A stretch of DNA of 64,000 nucleotides from Anodontia alba. Its lineage: Eukaryota; Mollusca; Bivalvia; Lucinida; Lucinidae. Both the position numbers and the translations under genes were made by a program. The notes below the pieces were generated by a model that saw nothing but the letters and a program-made list of their open reading frames with translations, was not told the origin of the DNA and did not search any database. Where the stretch lies: assembly GCA_964016985.1 (NCBI GenBank), contig OZ024824.1, positions 123,821,577 through 123,885,576 on the forward strand. Direction: 5' to 3'. This document shows positions 22,501 to 33,925 of the stretch, one piece after another. How positions within the stretch are numbered: the first letter of the stretch is position 1; each line of letters opens with the position of its first letter.

Positions 22501-22536
22501 AGGTGAGCGATACAGGGCCATCTTGGCCCTCTTGTA

Positions 22537-22860
22537 GAAGTATCCAGATACCAATATGACTGCAAGCTACGCTGTTCATGCCCCAGCAATACAGAAATAA
22601 GGGAAATAATACCATATCTCAAGGGAAATAATGTTGTTGTTTTTTTAAATTTCTGACTGGTACATAATCTGATCGTCTTTATATCCTAAAAATGCATATC
22701 TCTCTTAGTGGACAACAAATGCTGTGACTAGACTGCATATAACGCAGATTGTCGTTGCCTGCCTTATGATGCCCGTTTTCCTTTGTCCATCATATATAAT
22801 AAACAAAGCCGCTATCGTAACGTGAAAAATGTACCTTCTGATATGAGTGCACCCAACAAA
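22537..22860. other. No gene seen
   Basis: AT-rich DNA after the right border of the HINE-like element; nothing recognised. Confidence 0.5.
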
Positions 22861-23020
22861 TACTCAGATTAGCATGCGCATCCACGCAGTCTGATCCGAG
22901 CCTTCATTGTCCGTATGAAGAAACGTTTGCATCCTTGGCTATCTAAAATAGTCCAAGTGAAGATTCTGATCAGACTGCACGAATGCGCAATCTGATCAGA
23001 ATCTTCACTTGATGCGAATC
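22861..23020. repeat. HP-F scrap and adjacent hairpin
   Basis: CATGCGCATCCACGCAGTCTG at 22873, then AAGTGAAGATTCTGATCAGA paired with TCTGATCAGAATCTTCACTT (22954-23010), a near-perfect 20 bp arm hairpin. Confidence 0.75.
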
Positions 23021-23337
23021 CCTGGACACACATGTCCAAGGTAAGTTGTCTGACCTTGTGGCTCAAATATATTTTTACCATATACAAGGCAAACATATGA
23101 ATGATAATTATATTGTCAACATTTTTAACGATAACTTCCAATATATGTACAGAAAGATATGGAGACATGGACACAACGATGTACAATGCATTAACCCCCT
23201 TAGAACAGGTATTTAGACAGACTAAACGAAACAAACAATGCAGTGCTAGATAAAACCGTCTGATGAGGAGCTACATTGTTTGTTTCTAGTCCAGCAGTCA
23301 AGTAACGAGCAACAGGATGCACAGTTGTTTCTGCACA

Positions 23338-23618
23338 CATTACGAAAACACGCCTATTCAAATATACTGATCATTTTACCACCAAAAAATGAAAATTTTC
23401 AGATACAAAAATGCTGATAAATTTCATAATTCTGCTCAAAGCAAAGAGTGTTGGTTCTCGTTAGAACCGCCTTGACGAGGCGGTTCTAACGAGTACCCAC
23501 AATCTATGTTTTTGAGCATAAATAAATAAAAATAATGTATACCCCTGTCAACCCCAGCTTTACTATATAAAAGTAAGGTTTAAGGGGGTCAAAATTATAT
23601 AGGCGTGTTTTCCTGATG
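23338..23618 (+). mobile_element. HP-A MITE copy 10
   Basis: Full-length forward copy; the left flank of the core is altered (AAAGAGTGTTGGTTCTCG). Confidence 0.94.
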
Positions 23619-25340
23619 GTAACAGAGCTATTAGCGTACAGACATACACAGAGCATTTTTACAATACATTGTGTATTTAATATACGTGAGTATATAGACT
23701 ACTAAAGAAAATACAAAGTACAACCGATAACAGTTAAAGGATTATGTTTGAAGTAGTGCACTATTACCAAGATGATTTTGGACTGCCACGGAGATTACAT
23801 TAAAAAAATGAGAGTAGTACATTATAAATATGGTTGTGAAGTACTCTGCTTTCGACAGTTTTGCCCGGCGCTTTACACAGAAGTAAATTTCGGGTATCTT
23901 TTCCCATAGTAAAACTGGTTGCAAACTATGCCAAAAAGATAGGGTTGGGAGTTTGGTAGGACTCATGTTTCAACAAAGTTTTACTTGTCCTTTTTTAACA
24001 TTTTCACAACATTGCTATGAAAAAACAATTATTAAAAATGAGAATAAGAAAGTAAAAGCATATTTTCTCCAACATAAATTCCAAAACACCTTTCTATAGA
24101 AATCGCATAGGTCTAACCAATCATAAGTCGTAAATGTAACTGTAGGGTACATATTTGTAAACAAATCACATAACCAGAAAGACAAATGGTTTCTAATAAG
24201 TTATGGTCGATAACAACAAACTGTTTTCATTTATGACAAAACGCCAAGCAAATAATGTCTGTCTCTGATTTTATACAAAAAAGAAAAAGAAAAAAGAAAA
24301 AAAATGCTATTGTTTGTTGTTTCAAACAGTGGCAAACACATTGAATAAATTGAAATTATACATATGATATTTATCGACAGGAGAATTCTTTATTTCAGTG
24401 ACACTTTCCCTGTCAGTTTTGACAGATTTTATTTTACTCTACTGTAGCTGGTGTAGTGCCGTGTGGCGGCCGAAAAAAGTCTCCCCATACATCATTATAG
24501 TGCAGGTTATATTTTATTCCTTTGGGATTAATGAGCCCATCCTGGTTATTTTGAAATCGAATACCGCTTAAGCCGGCGCTGGGGTGGGGACGGGGCGGGG
24601 GGGGGGGGGGAGGGGGTATGGGGAAGGGGAGCATATACAGCCTCGCAAACTACAGTTTTGCATATGAAGAGACCCAACCAAACCGAGTCTCCGATTTTCA
24701 TAATGTTGTGTGTTCTTTGTTTCCAAAGGCATTTTTTTTTTTACTTTTATTTTTGTTACATATCTTTATGTTTACAAATTTATGAAATCGAACATTAGCA
24801 TTCTATTCAATTTATGTTTGATTTTCTTTTGTCGTTTGCCCTTTGATCTGTTTAAAATCAGAGATGGCAGACTATGTACTTCGCACTTGTAATCAGACGC
24901 AATGCATGGCTACCAATTACCATTTGATTCCTGCTTGTTTAAGGATGCCATACCGTAATTTCAACTCTTTAATACTTCCACTTACAATGACAAGGCGTTA
25001 ACACTAATCCAGCTTTTGAAGACTTCTTAAAACAAAAACATTTCTAAAGTCCCAATATTTTTGAATGATCTTATCGATGTAAGCAGCCTATACTACTGAT
25101 GTCTTATGGAAGTCTCAATGGACGCTATAAAATTATATTGAATATTGTAATAATAATATAATTATGACAAGGCATCAATAATTACAATAATGTCAATAAA
25201 GAAGAGCCAGCCGTATATTCCCACAATATATATGATGAAGAGCATGGTATGTGGTGGTCTAAATTTCAGGAGAAATTTCCTTGAAACAAAAGACCTCTTT
25301 TGATCATATCCAAATAAGAATTTTCACTTACTAAGACAGT
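23619..25340. other. No gene seen
   Basis: 1.7 kb of AT-rich DNA. Notable only for a G-rich run at 24588-24620 and T-rich stretches near 24728-24760. Confidence 0.5.
24586..24632 (+). repeat. G-rich run, G-quadruplex candidate
   Basis: GGGGTGGGGACGGGGCGGGG continues into about 14 G, then AGGGGGTATGGGGAAGGGG: many G-tracts of four or more with short spacers in otherwise AT-rich DNA. Confidence 0.85.
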
Positions 25341-25365
25341 TTTGCTTCTCATCGAGAACTGTCAT

Positions 25366-25560
25366 CAGATTTTGACCTTAACCTGGTCACAGCACAGGTT
25401 AAGGTCACAGCCTGATCACGGTTCTAGATGCGAACCAAAAATTGTCACAGTAAGAGAAAAATCCCTATTTAGATATATTCAAAAGAATTCTTTGAATTAC
25501 TGGTCAAGATCACAGTCTCATTATGTCTCTCGATGGAAACCGAAACTATCACAGTAACTG
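25366..25560. repeat. Inverted repeat with TGACCTT half-sites
   Basis: TGACCTTAACCTG (25372) and CAGGTTAAGGTCA (25394) are perfect inverted 13-mers 9 bp apart. A diverged second unit (GGTCAAGATCACAG, GAAACCGAAACTATCACAGTAA) follows ~120 bp later, so it is part of a two-unit tandem repeat. Confidence 0.7.
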
Positions 25561-25744
25561 AAAATCTAATTTCGATATGATGATAATAATTCTATATATT
25601 AATGTGATATTCTATCCTGATGAACTTATTCAGTGGAGTATTTCCTTTATTATGTATATCTGGTTATAACAATCGATGAGCAAATGATAAGCAAATGATA
25701 ATCTGAGTAAAAACAAATATGTACATATTGCATTCAGGGGTTGG

Positions 25745-26020
25745 CATTACAGAAACACGCCTATTCAAATTATAGAAGATTTCACCTCCAAAAAATTAAA
25801 AAAAAAATCAGATAAAACCCCGATATTTTTTCATATATCTGCTCGAAAACATAGATTGTGGGTACTCGTTAGAACCGTCTCGACGAGGCGGTCCTAACGA
25901 GTACCTCAATCTATGTTTTCGAGCAAACATAAAATAATGTATACCCCTTAAAACCGCAGTTTTGCTATTTAAAAGTGGGGTTTAAGGGGTTAAGGATTAT
26001 ATAGGCATGTTTTCGTGATG
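25745..26020 (+). mobile_element. HP-A MITE copy 11
   Basis: Full-length forward copy with core CGTCTCGACGAGGCGGTCC. Confidence 0.94.
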
Positions 26021-26340
26021 GAGATTGTGAGATTATGTGTTGATAAATTAAGTCTTTTAGCCCGGTATACCAATACGGATACTTCTACAAACAGTATTGA
26101 TCGGGATGAGACGGCCAGTAATATCAGATTAATAATATTATTTTCTATGTTTCCCCTTTTTACACTCCATTTTAAAATCATGCATGTGTCAAGCTTCAAA
26201 GATAGAAGAGTCTACATGAAAAACATTAGGGGTAAAAGGATTTTTTTTAACACAACATATGTTTCTTTCATGTAACACTTTTAACAATACACCCATTCAC
26301 GGACTACAACATCCGGGCCGGGGCATAGCATTTCCTACAA

Positions 26341-26425
26341 GACTGCACATGCACCCGGCGAAGAATCAGATCAGCTTATGCATCCTAGAAGTCTAATCAG
26401 AGTCTTCGCTGTTCGGCTGAAGACA
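26341..26425. repeat. Degenerate HP-F hairpin
   Basis: CAGATCAGCTTATGCATCC faces GTCTAATCAGAGTCTTCGCTG, followed by CTGAAGACAC as in other HP-F copies. Confidence 0.6.
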
Positions 26426-26488
26426 CTTTGGATCTTTGGCTACCTATAGAGTGCCCACTGAAGCCGCAGATCGGACTGAAGAACAACA

Positions 26489-26767
26489 CATCACGAAAAC
26501 ATACCTATATAATTTTGACCCCATTAAACCCCACTTTTATACAGTAAAACTAGGGTTAACAGGGGTAAACATTATTTTTTATTTTGCTAAAAACATAGAT
26601 TGTGGGTACTCAATAGAACTGCTTCACCGAGGCGGTTCCAACGAGTAACTTCAATCTATGTTTAGAGCAGATATATGAAAAATATTAGTTTTTTTTTATA
26701 TATGAAAATTTTCCTTCTTTGGTTGTAAAATTTTCAATGTATTTGAATAGGTATGTTTTCGTAATGA
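26489..26767 (-). mobile_element. HP-A MITE copy 12
   Basis: Full-length reverse copy with a diverged core (ACTGCTTCACCGAGGCGG). Confidence 0.93.
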
Positions 26768-27003
26768 CATTGGTAAACAAAAGGTTCCTTTTTGCGTGTG
26801 CCGGTCCACATGTAACTATAATAGTATACAACATATTGCCTCACCAATGTCGAAATACATATCATTTATTCAGCACATTTCCCTATTAAATAAGAAATAT
26901 TTTGTTTTATTTTCTTTTTGTTTTTTTTTAATTTACCAAATGTAAGCTAACTACTAATACAAAACTGCCAAATAGGAAACTTTTCTTAACTGACGTCAAA
27001 TAT

Positions 27004-27213
27004 TTAACCCTTGTCCTGCTGAACCCGGATATACCCTGCCTTTGGAAACAATGTAGATCCAGATGAGTTGGCTTCTGAAGAAGCCAGCTTGATCTGGATC
27101 TGCACTGTTTGTCACTAAATATGTGAATTTATAGCAACAATCTGGATCAAGCAATCTGATAAAAACTGGAAGTGGGTGTGGCATCTTAATTTATTCAGCA
27201 TGACAATGGTTAA
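27004..27213. mobile_element. HP-E element with TTAA ends
   Basis: TTAACCCTTGTCCTGCTGAA at left and TTCAGCATGACAATGGTTAA at right are inverted repeats. The internal hairpin is AATGTAGATCCAGATGAG with CTTGATCTGGATCTGCACTG. Confidence 0.82.
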
Positions 27214-27579
27214 AAGAGATCACATAACAATATGCGACCAGACGATATATCTTTGCCAACAGTAAGCAATTATCAAACATTATCACATTTATTTTACAAC
27301 ATACATCTCTGTGTGTGTTACATAATATTATTTAAATACTCTATTTAAATATCGTCTTCTTATTACAGAAAACAAATACAGAGACCACAGAAAAGAGATC
27401 TATAGACTGTTGCAAAATATATAAATTGTCATGATTTTTCGGCTGCAATAATTTGTGAATGAAACATATTACATAGCATTACATAAAAATATAAGAATAG
27501 TGAACAAAAGTATCTATTTAAGCCACGGCGAGTCAAGATGCTGTAAAGGCGTGATATTCATGTAAGGAACATAATAATA
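27214..27579. other. No gene seen
   Basis: AT-rich DNA without recognisable features. Confidence 0.5.
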
Positions 27580-27911
27580 CAGTCGACTCTCGTTATCTCG
27601 AATTCCAAGGGCCTCTCTAAAATAATTCGAGATATCCGTACTTCGACATATCAGATTTACAGACTTGAGGAAAAAATAAATCGAACAACCGCATTTAACT
27701 AATGTATATGTAATTGGGCTGTTGAAGTTAGAGATATGTTGAAAATATTGTGGACAAGAGGCGAAATTGCTCCTTAGGAGCAATTTCTCCTCTTTTCGAC
27801 AATATCTTGTTACCTGTGATTAGATTTTCATGTTTAGACAGGGACCAGATTTTCACTTCGAGATAAGCGGTTATTCGAGATAAGCGAGGTCGAGATAACG
27901 AGAGTCAACTG
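27580..27911. mobile_element. HP-C MITE copy 1, pogo/Tigger-like
   Basis: TA-flanked. Ends CAGTCGACTCTCGTTATCTC and its complement; the central palindrome is AAATTGCTCCTTAGGAGCAATTT within TTGTGGACAAGAGG. TA targets and CAGT ends fit the Tc1/mariner-pogo superfamily. Confidence 0.88.
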
Positions 27912-28011
27912 TATGTAGGGAATGAAAGCCAAGATCAGCCCGTAAATTATCTAAGCCAAGTCAGGGTCTTAAATGTCAGCTTATACTATCACTTGACTAT
28001 ATAGAGTAACG

Positions 28012-28263
28012 CATCACAAAAACACACCTATAAAATGTTGACCCCTTAAACCCCACTTTTATGCAGTAAAACTGGGGTTTACTACGGAATATATTATTTT
28101 TTCTTATTTCTGTTCAGACACACAGATTGTGGGTATCTGTCTAACGAATACCCTTAATCTATGCTTTTGAGCCGAAATATGAAAAATATCAGAATTTGTA
28201 TCTGAAAATTTTCATTTTTTGGTGGTGAAATTTTCAATCTATATTAGGCTTATTTTCGTAATG
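28012..28263 (-). mobile_element. HP-A MITE copy 13
   Basis: Reverse copy; the core is reduced to GTGGGTATCTGTCTAACGAATACCC by a central deletion. Confidence 0.9.
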
Positions 28264-28447
28264 GTAGAAAAGATTTATCAGATTTTGCACACGTGCTGGC
28301 TGATCTGGGCCTTCGATTTTCCCATATAATACAATTGTCATTTAATCGGCTTCTTGCATTGTGTATCATATGTTAGTGATAGCATAATAATAAAGAAATT
28401 TGACAAGTCGTTCCAATGATGCTCAAGATAACATCATCAAGCACTAT

Positions 28448-28727
28448 CATTACGAAAACAAGCCTATTCAAATATACATAGAAAATTTCACCTCCCAAAA
28501 CTGAAAATTTTCAGATAAAAAACTCTGATATTTATCATATTTCTGCTCAAAACATAGATTGTGGGTAATCGTTAGAACCGCCTTGCTGAGGCGGTTCTAA
28601 CGAGTACCCACAATCTATGTTTTGAGCAGAAATAAGAAAAATGATGTTTATCCTTGTAAACCCCAATTTTGCTATATAAAAGTGGGGTTCACGGGGGTCA
28701 AAATTATATAGGCTTGTTTTCGCAATG
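28448..28727 (+). mobile_element. HP-A MITE copy 14
   Basis: Full-length forward copy; core CCTTGCTGAGG. Confidence 0.95.
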
Positions 28728-29481
28728 TTCTCGTATAAAATAATATCAAAGAACACAAGAAGATCTCAAGGAGGAACGTTGATGTCGCTTTCATTAACGC
28801 ATGAACAATAATATCGGATGTTACTATAGGTATCTGCAAACAACCAATTTCCTTCACCTAGCCACATGTTCTAGGACCCTCAGGTGTACTTTAAGCGAAA
28901 AAACTGAAAAGATATTGAAGTAAAGCGTTTGACATTTTCCAATACACTTTAAAATACAACATACAACAAATCGGGTCTTGGACATGTTCTGCTTTCACAA
29001 ATACAATAAAAATGGTTTTAGTCATGCTTCGATTTCAAATGACCATTGTTCATTTAACTTTGTTTCACTGCAGTTTTTGTGATTATTTGTGTTACTAGGT
29101 ATGTTTTCCAAGAACAACTGATACGTCAGGCGTTTTCAATTTTGTACGCATGTTCATTACTAGCAAGGTTCATTCATTTTAGAACCTATTTATCTTTACT
29201 ACAACTGGTTTAAGTACCCACATGGCCGTGAATCACCTCCACATACTTAACAAATGTGTAGCGTATATTTTCATGTCCATCGTGATCACAGGGCCTATTC
29301 CAGGATTTACGAAATTTATATGAGGGTCACTTATATGGCCTTATTGGACAAAAGTAACTTGTTTGGACGACTAAAGTTTCCACTTTATTTGTTTTCAATT
29401 TTGTGTGTACATTGCTCTCAAGGTCCATTCTTTATAAAATCTATTTCTTTCCCTACAGCTGGTGCTAGTACTGGTTTTCCG
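28728..29481. repeat. Diverged direct repeat, no gene
   Basis: GTTTTCAATTTTGT(A/G)(C/T)G(C/T)A and AA(C/T)CTATTT(A/C)TNT...CTACA(A/G)CTGGT recur at 29130-29210 and 29388-29465 in the same order, about 255 bp apart. No exon was recognised. Confidence 0.5.
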
Positions 29482-29759
29482 CATTACGAAAACACGCCTA
29501 TTCAAATATATAGAAAATTTCACCTTCAAAAACTGAAAATTTTCAGATAAAAATATCTGATATTTTTCATATTTCTGCTCAAAACATAGATTGTGGGTAC
29601 TCGTTAGAACCGCCTCGGCGAGGCGGGTCTAACGAGTACCCACAATCTATGTATTTGAGCAGAAATAAGAAAAATAATGTATAGCCCTGTAAACCCCAGT
29701 TTTTCTGTATAAAAGTGGGGTTTAAGGGGCCAACATTATATGGGCGTGTTTTTGTGATG
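29482..29759 (+). mobile_element. HP-A MITE copy 15
   Basis: Full-length forward copy; near-perfect core CCTCGGCGAGGCGG. Confidence 0.95.
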
Positions 29760-29914
29760 GTCGTGAAACGTTTCTCCGTACCCACTATACTGTAGTTTAC
29801 ATTTTCACTGAGCCAATCTCTAGATGTTTGAAACTTTATTTAGGTGTGTCTGACGAAGACTTACTGGCCGAAACTAGCTAGTCTGGCCCCGCAACTTTGA
29901 CACCAGCTGAATTC

Positions 29915-29990
29915 ATTTCTTGTGAGTGTGGTTTAAAGCTCTCAAGGTCAGCTGCATTGAGCAGGAAAAAATGGTTTTATAACCTCGGGG
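29915..29990 (+). repeat. Family I fragment
   Basis: Ends in ATTGAGCAGGAAAAAATGG and TTTTATAACCTCGGGGCC, the shared right end of family I. Confidence 0.55.
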
Positions 29991-30066
29991 CCAGAATATA
30001 CATACTGTCATTCAACCTTTCATTCCCTCTGCTTTCCTACTATCGACTCGTAAAATACTATTACTA

Positions 30067-31400
30067 CGAGGGATGTTCGAAATGAATTGCTTATTTCTAT
30101 CTGGAGACTTCAAATTTCAAGTTAGCCCAAAAGTACTCATTTCATGCCCTCGAAGTACTCCCCGTGGCTAGAAATGCAAAGTTTCAGCCGATGTATTCAC
30201 TTCTTGAAGGCGTCACGGTACGCTGATTTGGGCACAGTAATAAGGTACTGATGAATAGCAGATCCAAGTGCCTGTCGGGACTGGTATTTCCGCCCAGCAA
30301 GGAATGCTTTCAATTTCGGAAACAAAAAGAAATCACATGGGGCAAGGTCTGGGGAATACGTGGGGGGAGGCAAAACAGTTACTTTTTCTTTCTTCAAAAA
30401 CGCCGTAACTATTGCGGAGATATGAGCTGGGGCATTGTCATGTAGAAGACGGACATGTTTAAAACCAGTGGCAGGGCTTCGTTTCTGATAATACTTTTTC
30501 AGTTTCTTCAGTACTACGTCTTTGTAGTACTTTCCGGTGATGCTTTTGCCTTTTTTCACTGGCACTTTTATTGCGACTCCTTCACCAGAAAAGAAGATTG
30601 CATACAAAACCTTCTTTGTACTCAAAGAACGTTTGGCAATTATTGGGCGTTTGCTGTGTTTAGTGGCCAAGATCTTATTGCTAACCTTTCTGACGGGCTC
30701 AAAATAATGGACCCAGGTTTCATCACCTGTGACGACATTGGCAAACTGCTTTTTGTCATATTTTGGAAACATTTGAAGCAGCTTTTTGGCCACTTTAACC
30801 CGTTGCCTCTTTTGCTCGTCAGTCAACAGATGTGGCACCTATCTAGCAGAAATCTTTCTGACTTTTAAATTCTTCTTCAAAACAAGGTGAACCGTTGATA
30901 GTGATATGCCTACCTTTCGTGCAATATCACGAACTGTAAATCTGGCATCTCCTTCAATGATTTCCTTTATTTTGGAAACGATTTCTTTACGAGATGCAGA
31001 TTTTGGCCTACCTGATTTCGGTGCATATTTGATGGACTTTACACCAGACTCAAATTTCTTTTTCCACCGCCGAACTGTGTCATAAGACACACAAGAAGGT
31101 CCAAAAGCAGTAGAAATTTCAGTCATCAGCTTCTTCAAAGAACAACCAAGTTTCGAGCGAGCTTTGATGTAAGCCCGTATTTCATCTTTTTTGTCGACGC
31201 TTCTACCAACCATTTTTACTGCAGTGGTCAATGACTGCGTGTATTCAAATGGCAAAGTCTTACACTTAGTCTAACATGTACATTTATACACCATTGTGTA
31301 GATATTGAATAGCCCTATACAGGCATGTATTGGTTTTTATCGTGCCCCACGTGGATATCGAGCTAGAGGACAATAAGCAATTCATTTCGAACATCCCTCG
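30067..31400 (-). mobile_element. mariner-family DNA transposon with perfect 29-bp TIRs
   Basis: The element is 1334 bp, bounded by perfect 29-bp inverted repeats that begin CGAGGGATGTTCGAAATGAA. It is flanked on both sides by TA, the mariner target duplication. It contains one transposase frame on the minus strand. Identical TIRs and an almost intact ORF indicate recent insertion. It lies beyond the 3' end of the CCP gene. Confidence 0.95.
30197..31255 (-). pseudogene. mariner transposase, one premature stop
   Basis: The frame runs about 352 codons and is broken only by TAG at 30841-30839. The N-terminal part has a helix-turn-helix region (residues about 20-130, with SYDTVRRWKKKFESG and a second HTH near VRDIARKVGISLSTV). 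The stop falls where mariner proteins have Trp in the WVPH motif, consistent with a single transition. After it come the catalytic aspartates in TGDETWV, HDNAPAH and PCDFF; the last two are separated by 34 residues, the DD34D spacing of mariner. YSPDLAP is intact. The likely start is the second Met, in MVGRSVDKK. The element is probably inactive unless readthrough occurs. Confidence 0.93.
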
Positions 31401-31494
31401 TATATGCATCTGTCAGTCCCACTTCAATTCCCACACAACTAGGAAACCGTTGAGAAAAATAATAACCCAGTTATGTTTACAGTTCATGTCTCGA

Positions 31495-31735
31495 GTTTAT
31501 AAAACCGTTTTATGCTCAGCTGAGCATGACATTATCTCTTTAATAAACATAAAATGCCAGCAATAGTTGGCATTTTCATATCCTCAGCAAAGACATTTTA
31601 TGCTCAGCTATTTTTAGTAAGAAAATGTTAGCAAGTTTTAGTAATTCGGGATTTATTAGCAGGACAAATTTCATGCTCAGTTGAGTTGAGCATGAAAACA
31701 TTTTTTTATATATATAATCTTGGGGCCATGTCTCC
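31495..31735 (+). repeat. Family I repeat, copy 1
   Basis: Contains TTATGCTCAGCTGAGCATGA, an internal inverted pair AATGCCAGCAATAGTTGGCATT, and ATTTATTAGCAGGA(C/G)AAATTTCATGCTCA. Also seen at 38975 and 41365. Confidence 0.7.
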
Positions 31736-31877
31736 TACAGGGGCTCACATGGACCCGTTATATAAGCTCTTTATCAATACATGTTCCCACAAAGCGTCAA
31801 AATAAGTCTTTGTTGTATTTAATTTTGTAAGTACCATGTGCGGCCGTCAAAAGTCTTTATCCATTCTTTCCTACAAT

Positions 31878-31912
<35 letters not shown>

Positions 31913-31916
31913 TTTT

Positions 31917-32200
31917 CCCTAAAACACGCCTATATAGTTTTGGCCGCCTTAAACCTCACTTTTGTGCAGCAAAACTGGGGTTAACAGGACTATACATTTG
32001 TTTTCTTATTTCTGCTTAGAAAATATAGATTATGGGTACTCGTAATAACCACCTCGCCGAGGCGGTTCTAACAAATACCCACAAACTATGTTTAGAGCAG
32101 AAATATGAAAACAACCATAATTTTTATCTGAAAGTTTATGTTTGTTTTCTTTTTGGTGGTACAATTCTCAATATATTTGAATAGGCGCGTTTTCATAATG
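31917..32200 (-). mobile_element. HP-A MITE copy 16
   Basis: Reverse copy following a T32 tract; its left terminus is mutated to CCTAAAACACGCC. Confidence 0.9.
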
Positions 32201-33051
32201 TAGTTTCTTGTCCTTTGTGATCATTGAGCTCATTCAGGGACTTTGCTAATATATATTAGAGTCACTGGCTGAAACTATTTAGTCTGGACATGAAAGCATG
32301 GAAATTTCAGAAATATTTGTTTCCGTGTGCTTGCTCATTGCTTGCATAGGTCATTCCGTTTGGAATATTATTGTACTGATTCAGAACGAAATACCGTTCT
32401 AAGGTAGTAATTCTATTATGTATCTTCTTCGCTCATTTTATTTTTATTCATTTTTTATTTTATTTATTTATTTTTCTTTTATTTATTTATTTTTTTGTTC
32501 GAAGAAGTAAAGTGTTGCTTTGTTCTTTTTTTCTTGTCTTTTTTATTACTTTTAAGCACAATGGGCAGGTAAAATGTCAACAAAAGGCTGTCAGATTTGA
32601 TTGGATAACTGTATACCTGTACGATAGAACCATAGAACCGTGCTAAAAGGCATAATTCCGTATTAAATTAAAACGCAATTACTTCAAAAACTAAATTTTA
32701 TGTAGATATATCAGCTCACGACAGGAGCCAAACATTGCCTGGCATCTCATTAATTAATGCCTAAGAAAAGTTTTCGCCCTTCTAAATATTCAAAATAAAG
32801 AGTAAACGTTTATAGCAAAAATGTCAAAACATATAACATCTGTTACAGTGTCCTTTTTACTTGTTTCTGTATTAAATGAGAATTAACAGGAATGTTACAC
32901 CTAAATTTGTATTGTCTGGCCATATCATTAAGCTGGTTTTAGTACTATCTTCATATTGGTACGTTAATATAGACAAGTTCTTTTTTTTTTTGTCTTATGT
33001 ACAATTTATAGAATTGTTCGAAAAAGTAGAATTTATTGTATCACTGAACAT
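32201..33051. other. No gene seen
   Basis: AT-rich, with T/ATTT-rich tracts at 32438-32540. It could include the 3' end of the CCP gene transcript if the terminal exon extends, but nothing shows it. Confidence 0.45.
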
Positions 33052-33329
33052 CATTAGGAAAACACGGCTATTTAAATATACTGAAAATTTTACCACCAAA
33101 AAAAGAAAATTTTCAGAGAAAAATGTTGATATTTTTCATCTTTCTGTTCAAAACATAGATTGTGAGGACTCGTTAGAACCGCCTCGACGAGGCGGTTCTA
33201 ACGAGTACTCACAGTCTATGGTTTTGAGCAGAAATAAGAAAAATAATATATACCCCTGTAAACCCCAGTTTTACTATATAAAAGTGGGGTTTAAGGGGGT
33301 CAAAATAATACAGGTATGTTTTCATGATG
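33052..33329 (+). mobile_element. HP-A MITE copy 17
   Basis: Full-length forward copy located 76 bp beyond the stop codon of the CCP gene, so possibly in its 3' UTR. Confidence 0.94.
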
Positions 33330-33405
33330 GAAATATATCTGGGTGCATAGGCCATAAAGATCATTTTAATGCTATGGGTCATACAAATAAGTAGAAACCT
33401 CCAAC

Positions 33406-33515
33406 TTACAGTTTCCTCTTGATTTTCAAGTAGAGGAGAGTAATAATGCATAATATCAATAGCAGACCGACACCAATTCCAGCAAATATATATTCCGTGT
33501 ACTCTCCGAAAATGC
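33406..33515 (-). CDS. Transmembrane exon and stop of the CCP gene
   Basis: After the acceptor TTTTGTAG at 33516 the reading frame, entered in phase 1, begins IFGEYTEYIFAGIG, then continues through a hydrophobic helix rich in L, I and V (about 22 residues) and ends with the basic tail LKIKRKL and TAA at 33408-33406. The helix followed by Lys/Arg is a classic type I stop-transfer signal. The last bases also form a GTAAGT donor, so an alternative longer cytoplasmic tail encoded farther downstream is possible. The phase match with CCP 7 is the main reason to assign this exon to the gene. Confidence 0.7.
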
Positions 33516-33576
33516 CTACAAAAGAAACAAAACTATCATTGTAATAACCAAAACTATTGAGACAAAGAGGCCTAAG

Positions 33577-33645
33577 CAAAAACTCGTAGACTCAGATCAG
33601 ACGCCACAAAACGCGGCTTTTGATCAGACTTCACACTTATTGCCT
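33577..33645. repeat. HP-E hairpin
   Basis: AGACTCAGATCAGACGCC faces GGCTTTTGATCAGACTTCACAC; imperfect stem. Confidence 0.65.
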
Positions 33646-33925
33646 TTCATCCTTTCTAACCACATGAACAAGTAGTGAAATTATTGAAATACTTGGACAA
33701 ACTTGGTAAGAACAAACGTAGGCCCAATAATTTGAATAAATAAAGTAGTTTTTTTTTTTCCATTTCTTAGCTACAATGTTATCTGCAGCATATAAATCTG
33801 GATGTACCTGCATCCAGAAGGTTACTATAGGAATATTATTATTATTCTTGCGGACTTTATAGATGTGTTAACTCCAGCGAAGCACCTACAATCTTAACAT
33901 AAAGCTTATTAACCGTGGGTGATTT

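Larger units (their letters stand above)
14107..22536. mobile_element. Large Helentron/HINE-like element with internal minisatellite
   Basis: The left border is TAGCTCACCTGAGCACGAAG and the right border TTCAGGTGAGCGATACAG followed by a short GGGCCA/TGGCCC hairpin. The inverted motif GCTCACCTGA occurs at the extreme left but inside the hairpin on the right, the asymmetric arrangement described for Helentrons and their non-autonomous HINE relatives. Between the borders are many ~145 bp units in both orientations. A reversed left terminus at about 21640-21762 shows a second element, or an inversion, inside the first. Two MITEs and a LINE are nested in it. The classification is inference from end structure. 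Confidence 0.6.

Noticed and set aside
24434..24634. Pro-rich minus-strand frame as an exon
   Set aside because: The PPPPPP run is the complement of a G homopolymer tract. No splice signals or domain were recognised.
30455..30868. Plus-strand 137-residue ORF
   Set aside because: Lies antisense to the mariner transposase and mirrors its codons.
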